Source: Streptomyces katrae
GTDB lineage: Bacteria; Actinomycetota; Actinomycetes; Streptomycetales; Streptomycetaceae
DNA: 64,000 nucleotides
Direction: 5' to 3'
NCBI RefSeq assembly: GCF_000717655.1
Contig: NZ_JNZY01000008.1
Location: 124,001-188,000, forward strand
Shown: piece by piece, positions 1 to 7,447 of the stretch
Numbering within the stretch: the first letter of the stretch is position 1
Layout: each line of letters opens with the position of its first letter
Notes under the pieces: model-generated
Told to the model about the DNA's origin: nothing
The model's input: the letters and a program-made list of their open reading frames with translations, nothing else
The model's database searches: none
Program-made: the position numbers and the translations under genes

Positions 1-420
1 GTGAACCCGCAGATGAGGAACTCCTGACCGGCCTTGCGGGTGCGCAAGGGCAGTTGGGTGATGTCGTTGCCGTCCAGGCGCAGGAGGCCGAAGAGGTAAG
101 AGGTGACTTGGATGTGCCCGGCGGCCCGGACGGCCGCGGGACCGGTGCTCACCGTCCGCGGTGCAATCACCGCGGTGTTGCGCCGCCAGCGCCTCGGCGA
201 CCTCCGAGTAGGTGGCGTTCAGCAGCCTTCCGTTATGGGAGAGCAGCTCCACCTCGCCGTCCCGGCGGGTGGCGAGAGCACGGACGCCGTCGAGTTTGCG
301 CTCGGAGATCCAGTCGCGTCGAACTCCCGGCGCGAGCTGAGGGTGGTGAGCATCGGTGTGTCCAGCGGCCCGTGTGCGGGACGCAGCAGGTGCCGTTGGG
401 CTCCGGTGACCGGTGCAGGG
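1..420 (-). pseudogene. ATP-dependent DNA ligase (LigD type) remnant
   Basis: Reverse-strand translation shows pieces of an NHEJ-type ATP-dependent ligase in several frames. A PMLTTLSSRREFD stretch (about 358-320) is followed after a frame change by WISERKLDGVRALATRRDGE (about 315-258), which holds the adenylated lysine motif KLDG. Next come LLSHNGRLLNATYSE, then a jump to FGLLRLDGNDITQLPLRTRK, then directly GQEFLICGFT at the window edge, which resembles motif V. Parts of the nucleotidyltransferase domain are missing at both jumps, so at least one frameshift and two deletions are present. The gene continues beyond position 1. It cannot encode a working ligase. Intact LigD polymerase and phosphoesterase genes lie at 11136-12676. 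Confidence 0.75.
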
Positions 421-523
421 GCCCTCGCCACCGCTCACCCGCCGATGCCGCGGTACGACGGCGCCGGCCGGGTCGGGGTCGCCATGGCGTCCTCCTCACA
501 CCCGGTGCGCACACCCCCGGTTC

Positions 524-1210
524 CTACTCCAGCACGGTGGCGGCCACGGAGAGGTCGGCCACCAGACCCGCGAAGGCCGCCTCCCGGTCGTCCGCCCGCA
601 GGACGGCGGAGGGGTGAACCGTCGCCAACAGCTGTCCGGCGGGGGAACCGGCCTCCTCGCCGATGGGGCCCGGCATCGGCAGCAGGACACCACGCCGCTC
701 GCCGACCCGGAACGAGGACCCGAGCAGTGCCTTTCCCGCCGTCCCTCCCAACACCACCAGCACCTCGGGGGCGACCCGTCTCAGTTCCTCCGTCAGCCAG
801 GGCTTGCACGCGGTCATCTCACGCAGGCTCGGAGCCTTGTGAATCCGACGCTTGCCCCGTGGGGCCGGTGTGAACTTGAAGTGCTTGACCACGTTGGTGA
901 AGTACGGGTCCTCGTCCCCCAGCCCGGCCTCGTCGAGCGCCCGGCGCAGCAGCTGCCCCGCGGGGCCCACGAACGGCTCTCCCTTCACATCCTCCTGGTC
1001 TCCGGGCTGCTCCCCGACCAGCATCAGCCGCGCACGCGCCGGGCCCTTGCCGAAGACCGTCTGCGTGGCGTCCCGGAACAACGGGCACCCGTGGCAGTCG
1101 GCCGCCGCCCGGCGCAGAGCCGCCAGCCCGCCGCGCGAAGGCAGGTAGGGAGTCGCGTCGTACCCCTGGCCGCTGTCCGAAGCCGGGGCGGCACCTGCGT
1201 CCACGTCCAT
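524..1210 (-). CDS. udgX: UdgX-type uracil-DNA glycosylase
   Basis: Family 4-like uracil-DNA glycosylase of 228 residues. Motif 1 reads GEQPG (66-70), motif 2 HPSAVLR (from 199). An insert KRRIH (120-124) is the hallmark of the UdgX branch, whose histidine is known to bond covalently to the sugar after uracil removal. Cys39, Cys42 and Cys135 are placed to bind an iron-sulfur cluster. Where a fourth cysteine is usual in family 4, I see His110 (VVKHFKF). I chose ATG at 1210 because GAAGG precedes it at good spacing; an in-frame GTG lies at 1216. It stands alone beside a ligase remnant and acts in cytosolic DNA repair. Confidence 0.9.
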   Translation of the reverse strand: MDVDAGAAPASDSGQGYDATPYLPSRGGLAALRRAAADCHGCPLFRDATQTVFGKGPARARLMLVGEQPGDQEDVKGEPFVGPAGQLLRRALDEAGLGDEDPYFTNVVKHFKFTPAPRGKRRIHKAPSLREMTACKPWLTEELRRVAPEVLVVLGGTAGKALLGSSFRVGERRGVLLPMPGPIGEEAGSPAGQLLATVHPSAVLRADDREAAFAGLVADLSVAATVLE

Positions 1211-1343
1211 GGCCACCGCCTTCGATCCGTGTATCCCGTCGGCGTCTGCCCGAGCCGCTCGGTCCGAAACCGCCGGGCGCGCGGGCCCCGGGGGACCACC
1301 CGGTTGGGCAACAGCCGCCTCCAGACCTGATCCGGCGCAGTGA

Positions 1344-1590
1344 TCAGCCGCCCTGCGACAGCTGCCGCGGCTCCAGCCGGTTGACGGCGATCATCTCCTC
1401 CGCTGCCAGTGGCGCGCCGTGCGCACTGCGCTGGCCCATCACGACGCAGAGGGCGTACGCGGCCTCCTCCAGCTCGCGGACGAGGTACGGCGCTTCTACC
1501 CCTTCGCCCCCTCGTCGGCGGCCTCGCGGCGCAGGACCTGACCTGGCACGGCGAGAACATCGCGCAGGACTCTCTCGTCCTGCGCGACCT
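1344..1590 (-). pseudogene. DUF5133-like remnant in otherwise empty 1211-1991
   Basis: The reverse strand ends with a short readable protein tail containing YLVRELEEAAYALCVVMGQR, which resembles the core of small Streptomyces DUF5133 proteins. Upstream, around 1500, the plausible frame changes (VLRREAADEGAK in another frame), and no start with a ribosome site is visible. I read it as a frameshifted remnant of unknown function. Between 1590 and 1921 I see only compositionally open frames and no gene I would defend. Confidence 0.4.
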
Positions 1591-1921
1591 GTACGACCGG
1601 GACCACGACCCCGGCCCGTGGGACACCCGTACCGCTTCGGCCCGCTCCGCTTCGCCGCCCCGAGGGGCCCGCAACCTCCCCCCATGGACAACCTCGCCCC
1701 GCAGGGCGGCGCGGAACCGGCCCACGGGCGCCGCTGCCGCGGCGATGACACCACCGCGTGACGGTACTCGCGGCCCTCGCCGGCGAGCTGGCGCGCCTGG
1801 ACCACGGCGTCCCCGAGCAGGATCTGAGCAACGCCCTGTCCCGCATGCCGACCCGGCCGCGCAGCGGTTTCGAGCTGTGCCCGGCCTGACCGGACCGGTC
1901 CCCTGCCCGCCCCGCCCACAG

Positions 1922-1946
1922 GAGTGCCGGGACACCGGCCGGGTAG
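1922..1946 (+). promoter_or_regulatory. SigB-type promoter candidate for STAS gene
   Basis: GAGT (1922-1925), a 15-base spacer and GGGTAG (1941-1946) fit the Streptomyces SigB-type pattern GNNT-N14-16-GGGTAY except for the last base. It lies 45 bases before the ATG of the STAS gene at 1992. The motif is short and could arise by chance, but the same layout precedes other stress genes in this window. Confidence 0.4.
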
Positions 1947-1991
1947 TGCTTCGGTGACAGCGACCTCTACTTCCTGGCGAGGTGAGACGCC

Positions 1992-2444
1992 ATGGAATGC
2001 GACTTCCGTATCACCGAGCGGCAGTACGGGCCCACCGTGCACCTGGCACCGGCCGGCGAGCTCGACCGCGACGCCCGCCCGGTGTGGGACGGGGTGGAGG
2101 CCAGGATCGACGACACGGTCGACGTGGTCGTCTGCGACATGGCGCGCGTCGGGTTCATGGACATGACCGGCCTCACCCGCCTCATCGCCTTCGCCGACAC
2201 CCTCCGTGCCCGGGGGACCACCCTGTTCGTCCTCAACGTCCGGACCCAACCGGCTCACGTCATGGACGTCCTGGACGACCTCGCAGAACGCAGGAACGCC
2301 TGCACCGGCGGCGGCTCGGCCGAAGCGCCGACCGCCGCCCTGCGCCGCACGCTCACCCTTCGCGCCACTGCCGTCCGGTACCGCGCCGCCGACCACGAGC
2401 ACAGGCCCGTACGGTCCGAGGACGAAGCGCGGCATTCCGTCTGA
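1992..2444 (+). CDS. STAS-domain anti-anti-sigma factor-like protein
   Basis: A 150-residue protein whose first ~105 residues form a STAS domain, as in SpoIIAA/RsbV anti-anti-sigma factors, which bind and neutralise anti-sigma kinases in the cytosol. The strand-loop with the usual phosphorylated Ser reads GFMDMTGLTRL, so Thr59 takes the serine position after Asp57. The ~45-residue tail is Arg/Ala-rich and not conserved-looking. GAGGTGAG precedes the ATG. A GAGT-N15-GGGTAG box lies upstream, consistent with control by a stress sigma factor. The partner kinase is not in the window. Confidence 0.85.
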   Translation: MECDFRITERQYGPTVHLAPAGELDRDARPVWDGVEARIDDTVDVVVCDMARVGFMDMTGLTRLIAFADTLRARGTTLFVLNVRTQPAHVMDVLDDLAERRNACTGGGSAEAPTAALRRTLTLRATAVRYRAADHEHRPVRSEDEARHSV

Positions 2445-2482
2445 AAGCGCACCCCGCCGTCGTTGCTCCCCGCCGAAAGTTG

Positions 2483-2511
2483 CTCCCCGCCGACGCGCGT
2501 TCGGCGGGGAG
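2483..2511. terminator. Hairpin terminator between convergent genes
   Basis: CTCCCCGCCG (2483-2492) and CGGCGGGGAG (2502-2511) form a perfect 10-bp stem with a 9-base loop between the STAS gene and the convergent gene ending at 2530. A second copy of GTTGCTCCCCGCCGA at 2462-2476 could pair with the same right arm instead. No T-run follows, as is common in Streptomyces. Confidence 0.6.
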
Positions 2512-2529
2512 TCCGCGTGCCGCAGGGAT

Positions 2530-2853
2530 TCAGCGGCCGAGTGCGCGCTCGAGTTCGGCCTTGTCCATCTTGGAACGGCCCTCGATGTTCCGCTGTTTCG
2601 CCTCGTTGTACAGCTGCTCCTTGGTAGGGCCCTGCGAGCCGCTGTGGGAGCGTTGCCCGCCGCGCTTGGAGGACGACATGTCCTGGAGGGAGGACCGGCT
2701 CGCGGTCTTAGACTCGCCGGAGCGGGCTCGTTCCTTGTTGACGGTGCGCGCGGCGATCTCCTTGGCGCGCTCGGTGCTCTCGCCGCGCTCCTCGGCGCTC
2801 TCCTTGATGTGCTCGTACTGGCGTTCACGCTTGGGGCTGGAACCGCGGGGCAT
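2530..2853 (-). CDS. Small basic Rho-N-like protein (plasmid stabilization type)
   Basis: A 107-residue hydrophilic, highly charged protein. The C-terminal ~35 residues (GPTKEQLYNEAKQRNIEGRS onward, then MDKAELERALGR) match the Rho termination factor N-terminal SAP-like fold. The middle holds a KEIAARTVNKERARSGESKT stretch, common in Streptomyces proteins annotated as plasmid stabilization protein. ATG at 2853 is preceded by GAGGAGTGACC, better than an in-frame start at 2874. Nucleic-acid binding is likely, but the role is unknown. Convergent with the STAS gene. Confidence 0.8.
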   Translation of the reverse strand: MPRGSSPKRERQYEHIKESAEERGESTERAKEIAARTVNKERARSGESKTASRSSLQDMSSSKRGGQRSHSGSQGPTKEQLYNEAKQRNIEGRSKMDKAELERALGR

Positions 2854-2935
2854 GGTCACTCCTCGACTCGTCACCGTGGCGATCCGGTGGCGGATTCCAC
2901 CAGACCCGAACGGCGCCTGCCCGGACGAGGACGGT

Positions 2936-2971
2936 TCACACCGCCTCAGCCGGTCACACCGCCTCAGCCGG
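2936..2971. repeat. 18-bp tandem duplication over a stop codon
   Basis: Two exact head-to-tail copies of an 18-base unit beginning TCACACCGCCTCAGCCGG occupy 2936-2953 and 2954-2971. The right copy contains the stop codon of the SRPBCC gene (reverse strand, 2964-2966). It looks like a recent slippage event and does not alter the protein. Confidence 0.9.
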
Positions 2972-3377
2972 CCGCGCCGTCGACACGAAGGCGCACCTGC
3001 TCCTCCAAGCGGGCGAGGCTGCCGTCGAGGGCCTCGTTCGCCGCCTGCTCCCCGGGGTCGCTCTCCCCGGTGAGGAACGAAAGGTGGACCGTCACCTCCG
3101 CGGGACCCCCGTCATGGCCGGCCACCTGCAGCCACCCGGTGTACCCACCGTTCTCCCGTGTCCCCCACTCGAGCCGCATCTGATCCTTCCTGGCGCGCAG
3201 AACGGCTGCCTTGTCCTCCTCGACGCCGTCCTCGCGCACGCTCACGGCAGGCAGCTCCTCGGCATGCACGTGCAGTTCGCGCGGGAGCCAGTGGTCCATC
3301 TGCCCGACGTCGGACGCCTGGTCGAAGACGTGTTCCGGGAGCGCGGGCATCGTGCGGGAGCGCTCGTACTCGGTCAT
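2964..3377 (-). CDS. SRPBCC (START-like) family protein
   Basis: A 137-residue protein with the polyketide cyclase/START-like fold pattern: an N-terminal strand MTEYERSRTMPALPEHVFDQ, a helix with SDVGQMDHWLP, then alternating strands (AAVLRARKDQMRLEW, GGYTGWLQVAG, AEVTVHLSFL) and a long C-terminal helix. Such proteins bind hydrophobic ligands in a cavity; the ligand here is unknown. A purine-rich AAAGGGTG precedes the ATG. The stop codon lies inside an 18-bp tandem duplication. Confidence 0.8.
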   Translation of the reverse strand: MTEYERSRTMPALPEHVFDQASDVGQMDHWLPRELHVHAEELPAVSVREDGVEEDKAAVLRARKDQMRLEWGTRENGGYTGWLQVAGHDGGPAEVTVHLSFLTGESDPGEQAANEALDGSLARLEEQVRLRVDGAAG

Positions 3378-3558
3378 CGATCGTCACCCTTTCGTCCGTT
3401 CCGCATCGTCCGTACCGGCGTCTGCCCGCGCCGGCCGCTGCCACGCACACGCGTCAGGCCGGGAGCCCGCGACGGTGCCTGCGGCACGCCGTACCGGGCT
3501 GCACGTCCGCAGTCCGGCATTTCCTGGGGCGGGCACGGGTTCGCCCGCTCCGAAAGGT

Positions 3559-3609
3559 GGGATGGTGGGAGGGATGGACCAGCCTGGTTCCGTCGTATCG
3601 AGGCTTCGG
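3559..3609 (+). promoter_or_regulatory. Conserved ~50-bp block upstream of a STAS-like gene (copy A)
   Basis: This block, containing CAGCCTGGTTCCGTCG and then GGCTTCGG, closely resembles a block at 14454-14504 on the other strand. Each lies upstream of a related STAS-like reading frame, with about 120 and 70 bases between block and frame. It may be promoter/leader sequence or the residue of a duplication. No intact protein frame explains it. Confidence 0.5.
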
Positions 3610-3730
3610 CGCCCCCGCCTGCCGGACGGGCTCCCCTCGCGGCCTTAACGCGCCGGACATGTTCACGGCGCCTGCCGTGCACCCGGACCAAGGCCCTCCC
3701 GGGTCCGATGTTCAAGGCTGCCGCCCCCGG

Positions 3731-4156
3731 ATGGGGAAGCCCGTGACCTCCTGTCTTGCCCGGACCCAGTTCCTGGGCACCTACGCCGTACTCACCCTGT
3801 GCCCCGAGGCCCACACCGGCCAGGCCGTGGAATGCCGGAGCCGACTCGCTCCCGCCCTGGCTCTGCTCCCGTCCCGCGTCACGTGCCTCCTGCTGGATCT
3901 CGGGCACCTCCCTGCCGTCGACACCGCAGACGTCCTGTCCATCGTGGAGGCCTGGGCGGCGAGGCGCTCGGTGTCCCTGGTCCGGATCGGGGCCGGTGGC
4001 GCCCCGGGCCCTCCGCCCGTCCGCCTCATCCACCTGCCGCCCGCCCCGGAGGGACCATCGCTCCAGGACGCGCTCGCGGCGCGGGTACTCGCACAACGGG
4101 CAACCGGGATCTGCCTCGCCCGCAGGGCGGATCCGCCGTGCCGCAACAGCACCTGA
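3731..4156 (+). CDS. STAS-like regulatory protein
   Basis: A 141-residue protein with a STAS-like pattern: strand GTYAVLTLCPEAHTG, helix, strand RVTCLLLDLGHLPAVDTADV, helix, strand RSVSLVRIGAGG. The acceptor position reads VDTADV, with Thr where a Ser is usual. The C-terminal 50 residues are Pro/Ala-rich with several Arg. ATG at 3731 and GTG at 3743 are both possible; neither has a strong ribosome site. A related, frameshifted copy lies at 14022-14384 on the other strand. Likely a cytosolic partner of anti-sigma-type kinases; target unknown. Confidence 0.6.
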   Translation: MGKPVTSCLARTQFLGTYAVLTLCPEAHTGQAVECRSRLAPALALLPSRVTCLLLDLGHLPAVDTADVLSIVEAWAARRSVSLVRIGAGGAPGPPPVRLIHLPPAPEGPSLQDALAARVLAQRATGICLARRADPPCRNST

Positions 4157-4256
4157 GCCCCGTACCGGCGCGTGGAACGGTCCCTGGCCAATGGCGCGAG
4201 CGCGGTGCCCGATGGAGGAAGATGGGGTTGCGGGCCGCCACTGGAGGTGAAGCGCC

Positions 4257-5024
4257 GTGGATCCTGTCCACCCCGACGACGTACCTGCCGGCGGCAGCGC
4301 TCCTCTCCCGCAGGGCGAGGAGGAGAGCAGGCTGCACGGCCTGTTCAGCGGGGCGGTCGACGGCGCTGCCGCCCGCGACGTGCCCGCCGCCCTGTGCCGG
4401 GCCTGCGTGGATCTGATGGACGTCACCGGAGCCTCGGTGTCGCTCTCGGGTGAGGACCCCGAGGCCCGCACCCTGTGGTGGTCGAGCGACGACGTGGCGG
4501 GGCGTCTCGCCGAAGCCCAGTACACCCTCGGCGACGGCCCCTGCGTCACCGCGCTCACCCACCTCGCCCCCGTCCTGGCCGCCGACCTCACCCGGGGGCC
4601 GGACGCCGTCCGCTGGCCCGTCTTCGCCCAGCAGGCCGTCGAGCTGGGCGTTCGGGCGGTGTTCTCACTGCCCCTGGCCCTCAGCGCCGTCGCGATCGGC
4701 ACCCTCGACCTCTACCGCGACCGTACCGGCCCCCTCTCCGAGGAGGACCGGGCCTTCGCGTTCCCCGCCGCCGACGCGATCACCACGGCCCTGCTCGCCG
4801 TCCAGGCCCAGGACGACTTGAACGGCCTGGGCGGATCCTGGCTGGACGAAGCGGAGACCGATCACGAGGAGGCCCACCAGGCAACCGGAATGATCATGGT
4901 TCATCTGGGAGTGGATCCCCATTACGCACTGGCCCGCCTGAGGGCCCACGCCTTCGCCAACGGTCAGACCGTGACCGAGGCGGCTTTCGACGTCATCGCC
5001 GGGAGAATCAGGTTCCATGACTAG
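4257..5024 (+). CDS. GAF-ANTAR transcription antiterminator-like regulator
   Basis: A 255-residue protein: an N-terminal GAF domain (about 25-170; TGASVSLSGEDPE, YTLGDGPCVTAL) and a C-terminal ANTAR domain (about 195-255; HQATGMIMVHLGVDPHYALA, then RLRAHAFANGQTVTEAAFDV). ANTAR domains bind paired RNA hairpins and act as antiterminators; GAF domains sense small ligands or redox state. GTG at 4257 has GGAGGTGAAG in front. A second GAF-ANTAR gene begins 46 bases after this stop, so the two are probably cotranscribed and may have arisen by duplication. Confidence 0.9.
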   Translation: MDPVHPDDVPAGGSAPLPQGEEESRLHGLFSGAVDGAAARDVPAALCRACVDLMDVTGASVSLSGEDPEARTLWWSSDDVAGRLAEAQYTLGDGPCVTALTHLAPVLAADLTRGPDAVRWPVFAQQAVELGVRAVFSLPLALSAVAIGTLDLYRDRTGPLSEEDRAFAFPAADAITTALLAVQAQDDLNGLGGSWLDEAETDHEEAHQATGMIMVHLGVDPHYALARLRAHAFANGQTVTEAAFDVIAGRIRFHD

Positions 5025-5070
5025 GCCCGCCCCCACCTGTGGGCCGGAGCAGGGAAGCGGTGAAACCGGC

Positions 5071-5805
5071 ATGAACACCCGAGAGCAGCAGCTCACCGAA
5101 GCTTTCGTCGCGCTCAGCGACACCCTCTCCGACGACGTGGACGCCCTCGTCCTACTCGACCGGCTCACCCGGCACAGCGTCGCCCTGACCGGCATCGACG
5201 CCGCGGGCGTCATGCTCGTCAACGCACGCGGGCAGCTGCGCCCCGCCACGGCCACGGTACACACGGTGGAACTCACTGAGATGTGGCAGACCCAGATCCG
5301 CCAAGGGCCCTGCATCGACGCCTTCGACCAGCGCATCCCCGTCCACGCCATCGACCTCGAAGCCGACCAGGACCGGTGGCCCGAGTTCGTGCCCCTCGCC
5401 CTGGCCTCCGGCTATCAGAGCGCCCACGCGGTGCCCCTGATCGCCCAAAGCCAGCCCATCGGCGCCCTCAACCTCCTCGCCCAGCGACCCACCCCACTCA
5501 ACGGGGCCGAGACACAACTGCTGCGCGCCCTCGCCGATGTCGCCACCACCGCCCTGATGACCTGGAAGAAGGAAGGCCTCCGAACCGAGGACATCGCCAC
5601 CCGCACCCAGGCCGTGCTGTCCGGCAAGGCCGTCTTCGACACCGCCACCGGGATGCTCGCCGCCACCGCCGCCATCAGCCCCGCCCTGGCGGTCCGGCAC
5701 CTCACCACGTTCGCCGGCCGGCACCGCCGGCGCCCCACCGAGATCGCCGCCGACATCGTCCAGCGCCGCATCACACCGCAGGCCGTGCTCGGCGAGCTCT
5801 CGTGA
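5071..5805 (+). CDS. GAF-ANTAR regulator
   Basis: A 244-residue protein with an N-terminal GAF domain (about 15-160; LTGIDAAGVMLVNARGQLR, IRQGPCIDAF) and a C-terminal ANTAR-type helical domain (about 180-240; VLSGKAVFDTATGMLAATAA, then HRRRPTEIAADIVQRR). The family pairs sensory GAF with RNA-binding ANTAR. ATG at 5071 follows GGGAAGCGGTGAAACC. An in-frame ATG at 5017 overlaps the upstream stop but has no obvious ribosome site. Second member of a GAF-ANTAR pair; the ANTAR half is more diverged than that of its neighbour. Confidence 0.85.
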   Translation: MNTREQQLTEAFVALSDTLSDDVDALVLLDRLTRHSVALTGIDAAGVMLVNARGQLRPATATVHTVELTEMWQTQIRQGPCIDAFDQRIPVHAIDLEADQDRWPEFVPLALASGYQSAHAVPLIAQSQPIGALNLLAQRPTPLNGAETQLLRALADVATTALMTWKKEGLRTEDIATRTQAVLSGKAVFDTATGMLAATAAISPALAVRHLTTFAGRHRRRPTEIAADIVQRRITPQAVLGELS

Positions 5806-5814
5806 CGCCGGCGG

Positions 5815-5995
5815 CACGGTGCGGACCGGTCTGCGCGAGTTCGAAGTAGCGCGGCCAGAGGCAAACGGCGGATACCGAGACGGCGACCGCCGTCACGACG
5901 ATGCCGTACTGGGTGAACTCCCAGAAGCTGGGGTGCGTTCGGCCATGCCGAGGACGACGGCGTTGGAGCGGCGAGCCCTCCGCTCTGGTGGCCGC
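5815..5995 (-). pseudogene. Remnant of an SLC13/ArsB-type permease C-terminus
   Basis: The reverse strand reads SNAVVLGMAER (about 5980-5945) and, one frame over, HPSFWEFTQYGIVVTAVAVS then AVCLWPRYF (about 5945-5840). This pair matches the last transmembrane segments of ArsB/NhaD-like (ion transporter superfamily) permeases, where both pieces are contiguous in one frame. A single-base frameshift separates them and nothing upstream encodes the rest of the ~420-residue protein. Confidence 0.6.
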
Positions 5996-6032
5996 CCGGG
6001 TCGACTGAACGGACCACCCGGTCGGCGGTACC

Positions 6033-6057
6033 GTTTTGTAAGGCTTGCATCGGGTAT
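6033..6057 (+). promoter_or_regulatory. SigB-type promoter candidate for dps
   Basis: GTTT (6033-6036), 15 bases, GGGTAT (6052-6057): an exact fit to the SigB-type pattern GNNT-N14-16-GGGTAY. It lies 43 bases before the GTG start of the Dps gene, a common target of stress sigma factors in the genus. Confidence 0.6.
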
Positions 6058-6099
6058 TCGACGTTTCACGACTATGTATCCGATATGAATGGAGACATC

Positions 6100-6570
6100 G
6101 TGTCCGTCGTCAAGAACGCCCTCCCGGAAGCCGACCTGAAGGTCGTCGGTGAAGCGCTGCAGGGCGCTCTGGTGGACCTGGTAGACCTCTCGCTCGTGGC
6201 CAAGCAGGTGCACTGGAACGTGGTGGGGCCCCGCTTCAGGTCCGTACACCTCCAGCTCGACGAGGTCGTCACCACGGCGCGCACCCACTCGGACGTGGTC
6301 GCCGAGCGAGCATCCGCCCTCGGGATCACCCCGGACGGCCGCGCAGGTACCGTGGCATCCGCCACCGCGATCACCGGCGTGCCGGAGGGCTGGATCAAGG
6401 ACGTGGACGCCGTCCGCATCCTCGTCGACGCCCTGAGCACGGTGATCACCCGTATGCGCGAGCGCACCCGGTCGACGGACGAACCCGACCCGGTCACCCA
6501 GGACCTCCTGATCGCCTTGACCGGCGACCTCGAGAAGCACCACTGGATGTTCGCGGCCGAGAACGCCTGA
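6100..6570 (+). CDS. dps: Dps family DNA-binding ferritin-like protein
   Basis: A ferritin-like four-helix protein of 156 residues. Dps dodecamers oxidise Fe(II) at inter-subunit sites and protect DNA. The ferroxidase ligands are visible with family spacing: His38 in KQVHWNVVG, His50, Asp65 and Glu69 (SDVVAERA). There is no long Lys-rich tail, so DNA binding may be weak or use the short N-terminus. GTG at 6100 has GGAG six bases upstream; an ATG at 6085 lacks a ribosome site and would add five residues. The upstream GTTT-N15-GGGTAT box suggests stress sigma control. Confidence 0.92.
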   Translation: MSVVKNALPEADLKVVGEALQGALVDLVDLSLVAKQVHWNVVGPRFRSVHLQLDEVVTTARTHSDVVAERASALGITPDGRAGTVASATAITGVPEGWIKDVDAVRILVDALSTVITRMRERTRSTDEPDPVTQDLLIALTGDLEKHHWMFAAENA

Positions 6571-7246
6571 CCGCACCGCCGGCACGGCCCCGGCACGTGC
6601 CCGCTGCATCAGATGTCGCTGGTCCAGACCTCGGGGCCACCGCCCTCCCGCACCGGATCGGCCCGTCCTCGTGCAGCTCCACATCCTCCGGGCCTGCCCG
6701 CCGAAGGAACTCTGACACGTCCCCGGGCGAACGCCCGGGCAAGGTCCGCGTCCACGCCGAGCGTATGCACGGTGGCCTTACGCCCGCCTTGCGGCGAACG
6801 GGGGCATCTCGGGTCCACCCCGCGCACGGAACGGCAATGCAGTGGCTCCGGGCGTGGGTCGCGGCAGCAGGAGCTGTTGACGCTCCCTCAAAAATTTTGG
6901 CGCACAAGGCGTTTGAGAGGCCGGGACGGGGTCAGACGCGTGGATACCGGAAGCGAACCCCCCGGAGGGTGTGTGCTTCCGGAGCGGCCCCGCCGTATGG
7001 TGCCCCTCCCCCGGTGCCATACGGCGACCGCCCGCACGACGGGCTGCCGCCCGGATCCGTAAGGAACCCGGACGCCCCACTTCCCGGCCCCCTCCCCTGC
7101 CGGGAACCCAGGGCAACCAGGCGGACCCCCGGCGCCGGCGCCCATACCGCCGCCCCCGGGCAAGGGATCCGACGGCAGCGGCCCGGCACACGCGCCCGCA
7201 GGGGTCCTCTTGGGCCGATCGGTCAGCAACCTGCCGATCAGATGCG
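6571..7246. other. Gap with a possible reverse-strand remnant at 6609-6827
   Basis: No intact gene is supported. On the reverse strand, RKATVHTLGVDADLARAFAR (about 6785-6725) continues in a second frame as GDVSEFLRRAGPEDVELHED, then returns to a frame ending PEVWTSDI with a stop at 6609. That reads like a small protein with two frameshifts, of a family I do not recognise. From 6830 to 7246 I see only low-information open frames. Confidence 0.3.
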
Positions 7247-7387
7247 TCATGTGCGTGCCCGTTCAGGCCGGGGGTCCTGGTACTTGAGCAGCGCCTCGTC
7301 GTTGCTGACCAGCCCGCTCACCCTGCCGCCCGGGAACTCCCCTCCGCCTGGCGTGTCGCCGGAGCAGGTGCGGTACCGCTGCGGCAT
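7247..7387 (-). CDS. Possible 46-residue peptide
   Basis: An ATG-initiated frame encodes a 46-residue Gly/Pro- and charge-rich peptide that includes GGRVSGLVSNDEALLKYQDP. No competing gene covers this stretch, and codon use looks like its neighbours, but the ribosome site is poor and I do not recognise the family. It could equally be the tail of a decayed gene. Confidence 0.25.
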   Translation of the reverse strand: MPQRYRTCSGDTPGGGEFPGGRVSGLVSNDEALLKYQDPRPERART

Positions 7388-7447
7388 GTTCAGGTGGCAG
7401 GCGATATGCGAAGAGCACGATGAATCAGCGCTACCTGGAGGTGCCCG

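Noticed and set aside
1344..2828. 494-codon open frame on the reverse strand
   Set aside because: It runs antisense to the STAS gene and only its last ~50 codons look like protein; the rest is Arg/Ala/Pro-rich shadow sequence.
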